Assembly: GCF_030815855.1 (NCBI RefSeq)
Contig: NZ_JAUSXG010000001.1
Location: 3,100,001 to 3,164,000 of the forward strand
DNA from: Variovorax paradoxus
GTDB taxonomy: Bacteria > Pseudomonadota > Gammaproteobacteria > Burkholderiales > Burkholderiaceae_C
DNA length: 64,000 nucleotides
Direction of reading: 5' to 3'
The notes beneath the pieces were generated by a model. It was not told where the DNA came from. It saw nothing but the letters and a program-made list of their open reading frames with translations, and did no database searches. The first letter of the stretch is position 1, and the number at the start of each line of letters is the position of its first letter. Position numbers and translations under genes: made by a program. Positions 34,946-44,514 of the stretch are shown piece after piece.

Positions 34946-35836
34946 CTACTTCACCGGATCGGAATAGCGCTTCTTGAACTCGCCGGGCGTGAGCTGCGTG
35001 TGCTTCTTGAAGAACCTGCAGAAGTAGGCGAAGTCTTCGAAGTTGAGCTGGAAGGCGATCTCTGCCACCGCCACGTCGGTGTTGCTCAGCAAGCGCTTGG
35101 CCTCGAGGATGAGGCGCTCGTGCACCAGCTGCCCCGCCGTCTTGCCCAGCGTTCGCTTGACCGCATCGTTGAGCTGGCGCTCGGTCACGTGCAGGCCCTC
35201 GGCGTAGTCGCGCACGGGCCCGAAGTCGAGATAGTGCTGCTCGATCAACAGCTTGAAGCGCTTGGTCAGCGAATAGCTCTGCGGCGACACGCCATCGGCT
35301 TCATGCTCGGGATAGAGCCGGCGAAGCCGCGTGAGCAATATCAGCAGGTAAGACCGCACGATGTCGAAGCGGCCTTCCCCGCGGCTCATGACCTCTTTCT
35401 CCATCTCCTGCAGCAGCGGCATCAGCTCGTCGTGCCGGTCCTGGTCGAGGTAGAGCACCGGGGTATCGCGGGCGATGTGAAAGAAAGGGAACTGCGCAAT
35501 GTCTTCGGAGCGCGGAAACATCTGCACGAAAAATTCGGTGCTGAAGTTGATCACGTAGCCGCGCGGCCGCACCGAAGAAGCCCAGGAGTGAAGCTGTCCG
35601 GGCGACACGAAGAACACGGTGTTGGGCCGGACCTCGAAGCCCTCGAAGTCCAGCATGTGCGTGCCGGCGGCGTCGCTCATCCAGAGCAGGTGGTAGTAGT
35701 TGTGCCGGTGCGGAAAGGCACGCGGAATGTCCGGACGGTCCTGCAGCCGCACCAGATCGAAGTAGAACGCGCCGGCTTCGCCGCTGAAGTCAGAGCTGTC
35801 GAAGGTCGGAAAGTCCGGAGCGGCAAGAGCGGTCAC
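34946..35836 (-). CDS. AraC-family transcriptional regulator
   Basis: A 296-residue regulator. The N-terminal cupin-like ligand domain (residues about 15-150) contains HRHNYYHLLWMSDAAGTHMLD and the LHSWASS region. The C-terminal 100 residues hold two helix-turn-helices: AEGLHVTERQLNDAVKRTLG and VAEIAFQLNFEDFAYFCRFFKKHTQLTPGEF, the latter being the AraC signature. It starts with GTG. It is on the same strand as, and upstream of, the TPP/permease operon, from which an IS5-family element now separates it; before that insertion the two would have been only about 2.6 kb closer, essentially adjacent. Control of that operon is inferred from position. The alternative target is the GH13 gene that ends 80 bp upstream of it. 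Confidence 0.93.
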   Translation of the reverse strand: MTALAAPDFPTFDSSDFSGEAGAFYFDLVRLQDRPDIPRAFPHRHNYYHLLWMSDAAGTHMLDFEGFEVRPNTVFFVSPGQLHSWASSVRPRGYVINFSTEFFVQMFPRSEDIAQFPFFHIARDTPVLYLDQDRHDELMPLLQEMEKEVMSRGEGRFDIVRSYLLILLTRLRRLYPEHEADGVSPQSYSLTKRFKLLIEQHYLDFGPVRDYAEGLHVTERQLNDAVKRTLGKTAGQLVHERLILEAKRLLSNTDVAVAEIAFQLNFEDFAYFCRFFKKHTQLTPGEFKKRYSDPVK

Positions 35837-35915
35837 GCGGGTCGGGTGTCTGGTATGGAAGCGCCGAAAAGGGGCGCCATTCTAGGAGGCGCGGCCGCGC
35901 CGCTCCTGCGCGAGG

Positions 35916-37526
35916 CTACTGCGCGACGATCACCCCCTCGAGCGGCTTGAGCACCAGCTCGCCCTTGACCGCGCCGGTGCGGTCGGCGTGGGTGGAGGCC
36001 AGCACGACCACTTCGGCCGGCAGCAGCTTCGCAGGAACGGTGGTCTCGGCGACGCCGAAGTTCAGCAGCACGACGAGCCGCCGCGCGCCCGAGCTTCTTG
36101 CGTAGGCCAGCACATCGGCGCCCGCATCGAGCTGCTCGTGGCTTCCTTCATGCAGCGCGGGCTCGTGCCGCCGCAGCGCGATCAACCGCTTGTAGAGCTG
36201 CAGCATCGACGCCGGATCGGCCGCCTGCGACTCGACGTTGCGCATGCCCCAGTCGCCGCCGAGCCGCAGCCACGGCGTGCCGTCGGTAAAGCCGGCGGCG
36301 TGGGCGCGGCTCCACTGCATCGGTGTGCGCTGCGGATCGCGCCCGAGCCCCTTGCCCGGCTCGTTCTTCTCGAAGGGGTCTTGCACTTCTTCGGGCGGAA
36401 TGGGAACGTCGGTCAGGCCGATCTCGTCGCCGTAGTAGAGCGTGGGCGTGCCGCGCAACGTGAGCAGCAGCATCGCCGCGAGCCGCGCCCTCTCCTGCCC
36501 GACACGGCTCGCGATGCGCGGCTTGTCGTGGTTGCCGAGCACCCAGTTGGGCGCCGCGCCGTGCGGCAGCGCCGCTTCGTAGTTGCGCACGATGCGGTCG
36601 ATTTCGGCCGCATGCCATGGCGCGGCAATGAGCTGAAAGTTGAACGGCAGCTGCACGCCCTGCAACAGCCCGTCGGCGGTCGACCCGTAGTAGGCCATGA
36701 GCCGTTCGAGCGGCAGATAGAGTTCGCCGATCAGTACCCGCGTGGAGGCTTCGTCGCTGAACTCGTCGACCACGCGGCGCATCTCGACCACGATGTCCTG
36801 CATCTCGGGGCGGTCGGTGGTGTAGAGCGCAAGCAAGCGGTGCGAGGGATCCTGCCCCGGCTGGAAAGCCGGGTTCGGCGGGTTGTCGCGAAACAGCTCG
36901 TCCTTCACGAGGTGATACAGCACGTCGATGCGAAAGCCATCGACGCCGCGCCGCAGCCAGAAGCGCAGCACCTCGTACATCGCTTCCCGCACTTCGGGGT
37001 TGCGCCAGTTGAGATCGGGCTGCTCCTTCAGGAACGAGTGGCAGTAGTACTGGCCGCTGGCTTCGTCGAAGGTCCATGCCGGGCCGCCGAAGTTGCTGAG
37101 CCAGTTGTTGGGCGGGCCGCCTCCGGGCGCGGGGTCTCGCCAGAGATACCAGTCGCGCCGCGGGTTGTTGCGCGAGGCCCGGCTTTGCACGAACCACGGG
37201 TGCTGGTCCGACGTGTGGTTGGGCACGAAATCGAGCACCAGCTTCAGGCCGCGCGCCTTGCATTCAGCGGACAGCGCATCGAAGTCTTCGAGCGTGCCGA
37301 AACGCGCATCGACATTGCAGTAGTCGGAAATGTCGTACCCGAAGTCGGCCATTGGTGAGGGGTAGATCGGCGATATCCAGACAGCATCGATGCCGAGCTC
37401 GACCAGATAATCGAGTCGCTTCCGGATGCCTCTCAGGTCACCGATGCCATCTCCATCGCTGTCCTGGAACGAGCGCGGATAGATTTGATAGACGATTCCG
37501 TTCTTCCACCAAGCATCAGCCGACAT
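35916..37526 (-). CDS. GH13 alpha-glucosidase / oligo-1,6-glucosidase type
   Basis: A 536-residue cytosolic GH13 glucosidase. It opens with WWKNGIVYQIYPRSFQDSDG. Catalytic motifs are DGFRIDVLYHLVKDE near residue 197, LIGELYLP near 264 and WVLGNHDKPRIASR near 330. The region I beta4 loop DFVPNHTSDQHPWF is also present. It should hydrolyse maltose, isomaltose or similar oligosaccharides; the exact linkage cannot be read with certainty. The ATG at 37526 was chosen because the longer frame is only the shadow of the divergent gene, starting 57 bp away. Together they form a second alpha-glucan locus separate from the big operon. Confidence 0.93.
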   Translation of the reverse strand: MSADAWWKNGIVYQIYPRSFQDSDGDGIGDLRGIRKRLDYLVELGIDAVWISPIYPSPMADFGYDISDYCNVDARFGTLEDFDALSAECKARGLKLVLDFVPNHTSDQHPWFVQSRASRNNPRRDWYLWRDPAPGGGPPNNWLSNFGGPAWTFDEASGQYYCHSFLKEQPDLNWRNPEVREAMYEVLRFWLRRGVDGFRIDVLYHLVKDELFRDNPPNPAFQPGQDPSHRLLALYTTDRPEMQDIVVEMRRVVDEFSDEASTRVLIGELYLPLERLMAYYGSTADGLLQGVQLPFNFQLIAAPWHAAEIDRIVRNYEAALPHGAAPNWVLGNHDKPRIASRVGQERARLAAMLLLTLRGTPTLYYGDEIGLTDVPIPPEEVQDPFEKNEPGKGLGRDPQRTPMQWSRAHAAGFTDGTPWLRLGGDWGMRNVESQAADPASMLQLYKRLIALRRHEPALHEGSHEQLDAGADVLAYARSSGARRLVVLLNFGVAETTVPAKLLPAEVVVLASTHADRTGAVKGELVLKPLEGVIVAQ

Positions 37527-37583
37527 CGAGTTTCCTTTCGTGTTCTGTGTTGCGAGGTTCCTATTTTTAGGAGGTTCCCCGGC

Positions 37584-39248
37584 ATGATCAACGACCTTTG
37601 GTACAAGAACGCCGTGGTGTATTGCCTCTCCGTGGGAACCTTCATGGATTCCAACGGCGACGGCTGCGGCGACTTCGAGGGCCTCACGCGGCGGCTGGAG
37701 TACCTTCACGGCCTGGGCGTTACCACCTTGTGGCTGATGCCGTTCCATCCATCGCCGGGCAACGACGACGGCTACGATGTTTCGGACTATTACAACGTCG
37801 ACCCTCGCTTCGGCACGCTCGGCGACTTCGTCGAGTTCACGCACTCGGCCGAACAACTCGGCATGCGCGTGATGATGGATTTGGTCGTCAACCACACCTC
37901 GCACCGGCATCCCTGGTTCCAGGAGGCGCGCAAGGGCCGAAAGTCAAAGTACCACGACTGGTATGTCTGGTCCGACAAGAAGCCGTCCCACTTCACGGAC
38001 GGTGTGGTCTTTCCAGGCGTGCAGAAGTCGACCTGGACTTTCGACAAGCTCGCGAGACGCTGGTACTTTCACCGCTTCTACGATTTTCAGCCCGACCTGA
38101 ACACGGCGAACCCGGCCGTGCAAGCGGAAATCCTGAAGATCATGGGCTTCTGGACGCAGTTGGGCGTGTCGGGCTTCCGCATGGACGCGGTGCCTTTCGT
38201 GATCGGCACAAAGGGCCCGAAGGTCGTGCACCCGACCGAGAAATTCGACATGCTGCGGCAGTTCCGCGAACTGCTCCAATGGCGCCGGGGCGATGCCATC
38301 ATCCTGGCCGAGGCCAATGTGCTGCCGAAGGTCAACATGGCGTACTTCGGCGACGAGGGCGAGCGGCTGCACATGATGTTCAACTTCCAGGTCAACCAGA
38401 ACCTGTTCTATGCCATGGCCGTGGGCGACACGCGGCCGCTGGTCAAGGCCCTGGAGGCCACGAGGGAGCGCCCTCCCACTTCGCAGTGGGTCATGTTCCT
38501 GCGCAACCACGACGAGCTCGACCTCGGGCGCCTGCGGCCCGCGCAGCGCCAGCGCGTGTTCGAGGCCTTCGGCCCCGACAAGGACATGCAGCTCTACGAC
38601 CGCGGCATACGCCGGCGCCTCGCGCCGATGCTCGGGGGCAACCGGCGCCGGCTGGAACTCGCGTACAGCCTGATGCTCACCCTTCCCGGCACGCCGGTGA
38701 TGCGCTATGGCGACGAGATCGGCATGGGCGACGACCTGAGCCTTCCGGAACGCAACTGCGCGCGAACGCCGATGCAGTGGTCCACCGAACGCCAGGGCGG
38801 GTTCACCACGTCGTCGAAACCGGTGCTTCCGGTGATCACGGGCGGCGCCTACGGCTTCGAGCACGTGAACGTGGCGGCCCAGCGGCGCGACCCCGACTCG
38901 CTGCTCAACTGGATGGAGCGCGTGTTCCGCATGCGCAAGGAGGTGCCGGAAATCGGATGGGGCGACTTCACGGTGATTCCCAACGAGGAGCGTTCGGTGC
39001 TGGTGCTGCGCTATGAATGGCGGGGCAACGCGGTGGTCTTCATCCACAACTTCGAAGCGAACCCGCTGGAGGTCAAGATCGACGCCAAGGCGCTCGGCAA
39101 GCACGGCAGGCAATTGATCAACCTGCTGTCGAACGCGCACAGCCGCGCCAATTCGAAAGGAAAGCACTGCATGGTGATCGAGTCGTACGGCTACCGGTGG
39201 TTTCGCGTCGGTCCGCTCGACTATCTGCTCAAGCGCGACGAGATGTGA
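37584..39248 (+). CDS. GH13 trehalose-synthase-like enzyme without maltokinase domain
   Basis: A 554-residue GH13 protein, closest by eye to the TreS half of the fused gene in this window: LWYKNAVVYCLSVGTFMDSNGDG at the start, LWLMPFHPSPGNDDGYDVSDYY, GFRMDAVPFVI near residue 197, LAEANVLPKVNMAYF near 240 and MFLRNHDELDLGRL near 307, with PMQWSTERQGGF later. The three acidic catalytic residues are present. AGGAGG is well placed before the ATG. The likely activity is trehalose-maltose isomerisation or alpha-amylase/trehalose hydrolysis. It diverges from the GH13 glucosidase, so the two may share control. About 115 bp separate it from the next gene. Confidence 0.88.
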   Translation: MINDLWYKNAVVYCLSVGTFMDSNGDGCGDFEGLTRRLEYLHGLGVTTLWLMPFHPSPGNDDGYDVSDYYNVDPRFGTLGDFVEFTHSAEQLGMRVMMDLVVNHTSHRHPWFQEARKGRKSKYHDWYVWSDKKPSHFTDGVVFPGVQKSTWTFDKLARRWYFHRFYDFQPDLNTANPAVQAEILKIMGFWTQLGVSGFRMDAVPFVIGTKGPKVVHPTEKFDMLRQFRELLQWRRGDAIILAEANVLPKVNMAYFGDEGERLHMMFNFQVNQNLFYAMAVGDTRPLVKALEATRERPPTSQWVMFLRNHDELDLGRLRPAQRQRVFEAFGPDKDMQLYDRGIRRRLAPMLGGNRRRLELAYSLMLTLPGTPVMRYGDEIGMGDDLSLPERNCARTPMQWSTERQGGFTTSSKPVLPVITGGAYGFEHVNVAAQRRDPDSLLNWMERVFRMRKEVPEIGWGDFTVIPNEERSVLVLRYEWRGNAVVFIHNFEANPLEVKIDAKALGKHGRQLINLLSNAHSRANSKGKHCMVIESYGYRWFRVGPLDYLLKRDEM

Positions 39249-39364
39249 TGCCGTGCCGGCAACGCAGCGATGAAGGGAGATTCTCGCAAAGCACCGGGAA
39301 TCCCGCTTCTTCTGACACACTACATTGCGCAACGCGGATTCCCTCGCGACGCCTGTCCACGACA

Positions 39365-42300
39365 ATGAAACCATCAGGTCTCCGGAACATTCGCATCAGC
39401 TTGAATACGCGCCTCGGCCTCAGCGTTGCCGCGGTGGTCCTGGCGGCGACGTTCGCGATTGGCTCGGTGGCATTGCAGCTCGTCAAGGCCAGCATGAAGG
39501 CCTCGATCGAGAGCGAAGAGTTCGCTCGCTTGTCGGCCGTCGCCAACACGGTCGATCAAAAGTTCGTCAGCCGGCGCCTCCTGCTCGAGACCTTCGCCGC
39601 CAGCGTCGGATCGAACGACTTCCCGGACACCGCGGCGTTGCAGGCCTTTCTCGAAAGGCATGGATCGCTGCACAAGGCTTTCAGCAATGTCGCCTTCTTT
39701 ACCGCCGACGGCGACCTGATCGCCAGCCTCAGCGGTGCGCAGCAGCCCGGCAAGATCAGCATCAAGGACCGCGCGTACTTCCGGGAAACGCTCGCATCCA
39801 AGACCGGCGTGATCTCCGAGCCCTATCTCAACCGCCTGAGCGGCCTGGCGCAGATCGCCATCACCGAGCCGGTGCTCGACCGCGCCGGCGAGGTGAAGTT
39901 CGTGATCTCGGGCGCCATCGACCTGAAGGAGCGGAACATCCTGGGCGAACTCGCCGATATGAAGTTCGGCGAAACCGGCTATCTGTTCATCACCAGCCGG
40001 GAGGGCGTGGTGATCGACCACCCGCGCACGGAACTCATCATCAACCAGGCGGGCTTGAAGGGCGCGGGCAATCCCGAGATCGATCGCCCGATGGAAGGCT
40101 ATGAAGGCGTGGCCGAGGGGGTCAACCATGCGGGCGTGCATGGCCTGTATGCCTTCAAGCGCGTTCAGCAGACCGATTGGATGCTGGGCGCGATGTACCC
40201 GAGCAAGGAAGCGTTCGCCCGGGTCGACGCCATCGAGCGCGCGGCCTGGATCGGAGCGCTGGTGCTTGCTGCAATTGCGGGCGCGGTGGCGCTGGGCGTG
40301 GTGAGCCGCCAGCTCAGGCCGCTCAGGTATCTGCATCGGCACATGCTGGACGTGGACAACGCGGCGCTCGAAAGTGCGGTGCCGCGCATCTATGCCCGCG
40401 ACGAGATCGGCGACCTTGCGCGAACCTTCGACGAACTGATGCGGCTGCGCAAGTCGAGCGAGAAGTTCCTGCGCGACATCACCGACAACCTGCCCGCGAT
40501 GGTGTCGCACGTGGATGCGCAGGGCCGCTACACGTTCGTGAACGCGCAGCTCTGCAGGGAGCTCGACCGCTGGCCGGCGCAGCTGATCGGGCGAACCGCA
40601 CGGATCGTCGGCGAAGACGAGGCGGTGGACGCCGCCGTTCGCCGCGTGCTGGCCGGCGAGGCCGTCAGCTTCGAGAGCCGGGGCGATGCGAGCCGCGGCG
40701 CGCAAGACCGCTTCTTTCACACCGAGCTGATTCCCGACCGCGACCAGGCGGGGCAGATTCGCGGCTACTACGCCATGACCTCCGACGTGACCGAACGCAG
40801 GCGCATCGAGATGAGCCTGGCCCACAGCGAGGCACAGGTCCGCATCATTGCGGACAACATTCCCGCGCTGGTTTCGCACGTCGACTCGTCGCTGAAGTAC
40901 ACCTTCGTGAACGCGAAGATCAAGGTGCTGCACAAGGACAAGGCCCTGGTCGGCCAGCTGATGCCGGAGGTCCGCGGCCCGGAAGATTTTTCGCTGGTGG
41001 CCGACTCCTACCGGCGCGCGCTGGCCGGCGAAACGGTGGTCATCGAGAAACCCGGGGATCCGGGGCTGGGCATCGGGGACCGCACCTTCAAGGCGCACTA
41101 CATCCCCGACCAGGACGCGAACGGCGTGGTGCAAGGCGTGTTCGCCATGACCTTCGACATCACCGACGAGGTGAACATCCGCAAGGCCCTGACCGAGCAG
41201 GAAAAACGGCTGCGCGACGTCACCGACAACATTCCGGCGCTGGTGGGCTATTTCGACGAAGACGAGAACTGTCTTTTCGCGAACGTGAGGGCGCGGCGAA
41301 TGGCCAGTCTGGGCAACGGACCGCTGACCGGCGTCGATCTGCGCAGGGCGGTAGGCGATGTGGTGTACCAGCAGCAGCTGCCCTATCTCTCCATGGTGCG
41401 CGAAGGCAAGGCGGTGCGGTTTCCGGTGCGGGCGCCGCTGCACGGCAAGACGGGCTACTTTCAGGTGAACCTGATTCCCGACAGGAACCTGGAGGGCCGG
41501 TTCCTCGGCTTCTATCTGATGACCTTCAACATCACCGCGTTGAAGAAAGCGGAGCTGCGGCAGGCCGAAAGCGAAATGCGCCTGCGCACCATCACGGATA
41601 ACATGCCGGCGCTGATCACCTATATCGACCGCGAGGAAAGGGTCACCTTCGCGAACGCGACCTACCGGGAATGGCTGGGCGTGGAACCTTCCGCGATTTT
41701 GGGCCACCACCTGAGCGACGTCGCGGGGCCCGAACTGTATCTTTCGCGCAAACCCATGATCCAGCGCGCCCTGGCCGGCGAGCGCGTTGAGTTCGAGGCC
41801 CAGACCCGGACCAAGTCTTCAGACCGCATCACCCGCGTGAGCTACGTACCCGACACCGGGGTCGATGGCGTGACGCGCGGCATTTTTTCGCTGAGCCTCG
41901 ACATCAGCGCGCTGAAGGCGGTGGAGCGCAAGCTGATCGACCTGGCGCGCGTCGACCCGCTCACCGGCCTCGCGAACCGGCTCGCCTTCAACGAGTTCCT
42001 GCCCGGCGCCATCGCCCGCGCGCAGCGCACGGCAAGCGCACTGGCGGTGCTGTTTCTCGACGTCGATCATTTCAAGACCATCAACGACACGCTCGGCCAT
42101 GCAACCGGCGACGGCGTGCTGATGGAGTACGCCCGCCGCCTGCTGGCCGGCGTGCGCAACACCGACACCGTGGCGCGCCTTGCCGGCGACGAGTTCGTGG
42201 TGGTGCTGGAAAACCTGCATGTGCGCGAGGCCGCCGCGGCCATTGCACGGAAGATCGTCGACCAGATCGGCGGTACGCCGTTCGAGATCGAGGGACAGAG

Positions 42301-42445
42301 CCTGAGTGTCACCACCAGCATCGGCGTGGCGTTTCAACCCGCGAGCGAAGCGCCCGCCACGGCATCGGAACTGCTGGCGCGTGCCGATGCCGCGCTCTAC
42401 CGCGCAAAGTCGGCGGGGCGCAACACCTTCGGGTTTTCCGATTGA
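39365..42445 (+). CDS. Membrane sensor with Cache-type domain, four PAS repeats and GGDEF domain
   Basis: A 1026-residue diguanylate cyclase-type sensor. Transmembrane segments lie near residues 17-37 and 293-313, enclosing a periplasmic Cache-like domain (SIKDRAYFRETLASKTGVIS, FGETGYLFITSREGVVIDHP). After a HAMP-like stretch come four similar PAS repeats near 368, 495, 618 and 742, each starting with TDN/ADN-(I/L/M)PA. The GGDEF domain covers about 860-1020, with RVDPLTGLANR, DVDHFKTINDTLGH and the active-site signature AGDEF, an accepted variant of GGDEF. An RxxD inhibitory site is not obvious. No EAL domain. It lies 134 bp upstream of an MshEN-like ATPase gene; synthesis of c-di-GMP for that protein is inferred. 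Confidence 0.92.
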   Translation: MKPSGLRNIRISLNTRLGLSVAAVVLAATFAIGSVALQLVKASMKASIESEEFARLSAVANTVDQKFVSRRLLLETFAASVGSNDFPDTAALQAFLERHGSLHKAFSNVAFFTADGDLIASLSGAQQPGKISIKDRAYFRETLASKTGVISEPYLNRLSGLAQIAITEPVLDRAGEVKFVISGAIDLKERNILGELADMKFGETGYLFITSREGVVIDHPRTELIINQAGLKGAGNPEIDRPMEGYEGVAEGVNHAGVHGLYAFKRVQQTDWMLGAMYPSKEAFARVDAIERAAWIGALVLAAIAGAVALGVVSRQLRPLRYLHRHMLDVDNAALESAVPRIYARDEIGDLARTFDELMRLRKSSEKFLRDITDNLPAMVSHVDAQGRYTFVNAQLCRELDRWPAQLIGRTARIVGEDEAVDAAVRRVLAGEAVSFESRGDASRGAQDRFFHTELIPDRDQAGQIRGYYAMTSDVTERRRIEMSLAHSEAQVRIIADNIPALVSHVDSSLKYTFVNAKIKVLHKDKALVGQLMPEVRGPEDFSLVADSYRRALAGETVVIEKPGDPGLGIGDRTFKAHYIPDQDANGVVQGVFAMTFDITDEVNIRKALTEQEKRLRDVTDNIPALVGYFDEDENCLFANVRARRMASLGNGPLTGVDLRRAVGDVVYQQQLPYLSMVREGKAVRFPVRAPLHGKTGYFQVNLIPDRNLEGRFLGFYLMTFNITALKKAELRQAESEMRLRTITDNMPALITYIDREERVTFANATYREWLGVEPSAILGHHLSDVAGPELYLSRKPMIQRALAGERVEFEAQTRTKSSDRITRVSYVPDTGVDGVTRGIFSLSLDISALKAVERKLIDLARVDPLTGLANRLAFNEFLPGAIARAQRTASALAVLFLDVDHFKTINDTLGHATGDGVLMEYARRLLAGVRNTDTVARLAGDEFVVVLENLHVREAAAAIARKIVDQIGGTPFEIEGQSLSVTTSIGVAFQPASEAPATASELLARADAALYRAKSAGRNTFGFSD

Positions 42446-42579
42446 GGCGTTTCGCCCGGGCACCCTCGGCAATGAGAACTTTGGTAGTGGCCATGCATCG
42501 CTGCCTCGCATCGGAGGCGCGGCTCCTGCTGACAAGCCCCCCCGCCCCCCGCAGAATCGCCCCATAGGAGATCCATTTC

Positions 42580-44472
42580 ATGTCCCCCACCGAAGTCGTC
42601 ACGCCCGAGCAGTTGCTGCACGCGCTGGAGGTTCAAAGCCGCATGCCGATCCTGCGCATCGGCCAGGCGTTGATGGCGCTGGGCGCAATCACCGAAGAGC
42701 AGTTGCGCGCGGGCCTCGAGCAGCAGCAGCTCGACCGCAGCGTGCCTCTGGGCGAAACGCTGGTTCGCATGGGCGCGGTCACGCGGGAGCAGCTGAAGAC
42801 CGCGCTGGTGCGCAAGATGGGCTACCCGCTGGTGAACCTGCATGTGTTCCCCGCTGCCGTGGACGCCTTGCGCACCCTCAATCACGGCGTCGCGCGGCGC
42901 CTGCAGGTCATGCCACTGATGATCCATCAGGGCCGCCTGATCCTGGCCCTCGATGACCCGGCCAGCCGTCATGCCGCCATCGACGAAGTGGAGTTCATCA
43001 CGCAGATGAAGGTGGTGCCGGTGATCGGCGAATGCCTTGTGCTGGACACCGTGCTCTACAAGACCTACGGGAAGATCGGCAACGACACGCTCGACCCGAC
43101 CATCGTCCACGACCCCTCGCGGCCGCTCGACTTCGACTTCAGCGTGGGGGGCACCAGCGAGCTGCTGGTCACCCTCGAAAAGGAACGCCCCGCGCCGGCC
43201 GTCGAGGAAGAAGGCATCGAGCAATCGGACAACTCCCTGGTGCGAATGATCAACAGCATGATCGTCGACGCGCACCGCGAAGGCGTCTCCGACATTCACA
43301 TCGAAAGCTATCCGGGCAAGGAAAAGACCCGCATCCGCTTTCGCCGCGACGGCCGGCTGCACACCCACCTGGAGCTGCCGGCCAGCTACCGCAACGCGGT
43401 GGTCGCGCGCGTGAAGATCATGTGCGACCTGGACATCAGCGAAAAGCGCAAGCCGCAGGACGGCAAGATCAATTTCGCCAAGTACTCGCCGCAGCACCGC
43501 ATCGAGCTGCGCGTGGCAACCATTCCGACCAGCAACGGGCTGGAAGACGTGGTCATGCGCATCCTGGCTTCGGCCAAGCCGATTGCGCTGAACCAGCTCG
43601 GCCTGTCGGAGCGCAACCTTGCGGAGTTCACGAAGGCGGTGGAGCGGCCCTACGGCATGGTGCTGTGCGTCGGCCCCACGGGCTCGGGCAAGACCACCAC
43701 GCTGCACTCGGCGCTCATGCACATCAACACGCCGGAACGAAAGATCTGGACCGCCGAAGACCCGATCGAGATCACGCAGGCCGGCCTGCGCCAGGTCCAG
43801 GTCAACCCGCGCATCGAGTGGACCTTTGCCAAGGCGCTGCGTGCCTTCGTGCGCGCCGACCCGGACGTGATCATGGTCGGCGAAATCCGCGACGAGGAAA
43901 CCGCCAGGACCGCCATCGAGGCCTCGCTGACCGGCCACCTCGTGCTCTCGACGCTGCACACCAACAGCGCGCCCGAAACGGTGACACGGCTGCTGGACAT
44001 GGGAATGGACCCGTTCAACTTCGCCGACTCCCTGCTGGCGGTGCTGGCGCAGCGCCTGGTGCGCCGCCTGTGCACCCACTGCATCGTCAGCCGCCCGATG
44101 CGCCCCGAGGAAGTCGAGGAACTGCTGGCCGACTACATGCACTCGTTTGCGGCGCACGACACGCCGGCCGAACGCGAGGCGGTACGCCATGGCTGGCACC
44201 GCCACTACGGACGGGACGGCCAGCTGCAGGCTTTTGCGAGCCCCGGATGCAAACACTGCGACAACACCGGTTTCAGCGGACGCGTCGGCATTCATGAGCT
44301 GATGGTGATTTCGAGAACGCTGCGGCGGCTGGTCCAGGGCGGAGCCCGCGCCGAAGAGCTTCAGGAGGCGGCGCTGCAGGAAGGCATGCGCACGCTGCGC
44401 CAGGACGGCATCGACAAGGTACTTGCGGGAAAGACCACCATCGAGGAGGTCCGCGCGACCAGCAACGTGTGA
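42580..44472 (+). CDS. GspE/PilB-type secretion ATPase with MshEN-like N-terminal domain
   Basis: A 630-residue AAA-type hexameric ATPase of type II secretion/type IV pilus systems. Residues about 20-150 resemble the MshEN c-di-GMP receptor: two repeats, RIGQALMALG...ITEEQLRAGLEQQ and PLGETLVRMG...VTREQLKTAL. The first has the Arg, the second has Pro at that place. The ATPase domain has Walker A GPTGSGKTTT near 365, the Asp box, Walker B DVIMVGEIRDEETA near 430 and the His box. The zinc site is present as CTHC near 499 and CKHC near 557. No pilin, platform or secretin gene is close, so its machine is elsewhere. It sits between GGDEF and EAL genes, which supports c-di-GMP control. Confidence 0.9.
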   Translation: MSPTEVVTPEQLLHALEVQSRMPILRIGQALMALGAITEEQLRAGLEQQQLDRSVPLGETLVRMGAVTREQLKTALVRKMGYPLVNLHVFPAAVDALRTLNHGVARRLQVMPLMIHQGRLILALDDPASRHAAIDEVEFITQMKVVPVIGECLVLDTVLYKTYGKIGNDTLDPTIVHDPSRPLDFDFSVGGTSELLVTLEKERPAPAVEEEGIEQSDNSLVRMINSMIVDAHREGVSDIHIESYPGKEKTRIRFRRDGRLHTHLELPASYRNAVVARVKIMCDLDISEKRKPQDGKINFAKYSPQHRIELRVATIPTSNGLEDVVMRILASAKPIALNQLGLSERNLAEFTKAVERPYGMVLCVGPTGSGKTTTLHSALMHINTPERKIWTAEDPIEITQAGLRQVQVNPRIEWTFAKALRAFVRADPDVIMVGEIRDEETARTAIEASLTGHLVLSTLHTNSAPETVTRLLDMGMDPFNFADSLLAVLAQRLVRRLCTHCIVSRPMRPEEVEELLADYMHSFAAHDTPAEREAVRHGWHRHYGRDGQLQAFASPGCKHCDNTGFSGRVGIHELMVISRTLRRLVQGGARAEELQEAALQEGMRTLRQDGIDKVLAGKTTIEEVRATSNV

Positions 44473-44514
44473 GTCATTGTCCCGCGGGGCAGGCCAAGCG
44501 GGTGGCGCAGCCGG

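Noticed and set aside
37527..37910. N-terminal extension of the GH13 glucosidase
   Set aside because: It is antisense to the divergent TreS-like gene; the natural GH13 opening WWKNGIVYQIYPR follows the ATG at 37526.
42580..44472. Part of a local type II secretion or pilus operon
   Set aside because: No pilin, platform, prepilin peptidase or secretin gene is found within the window.
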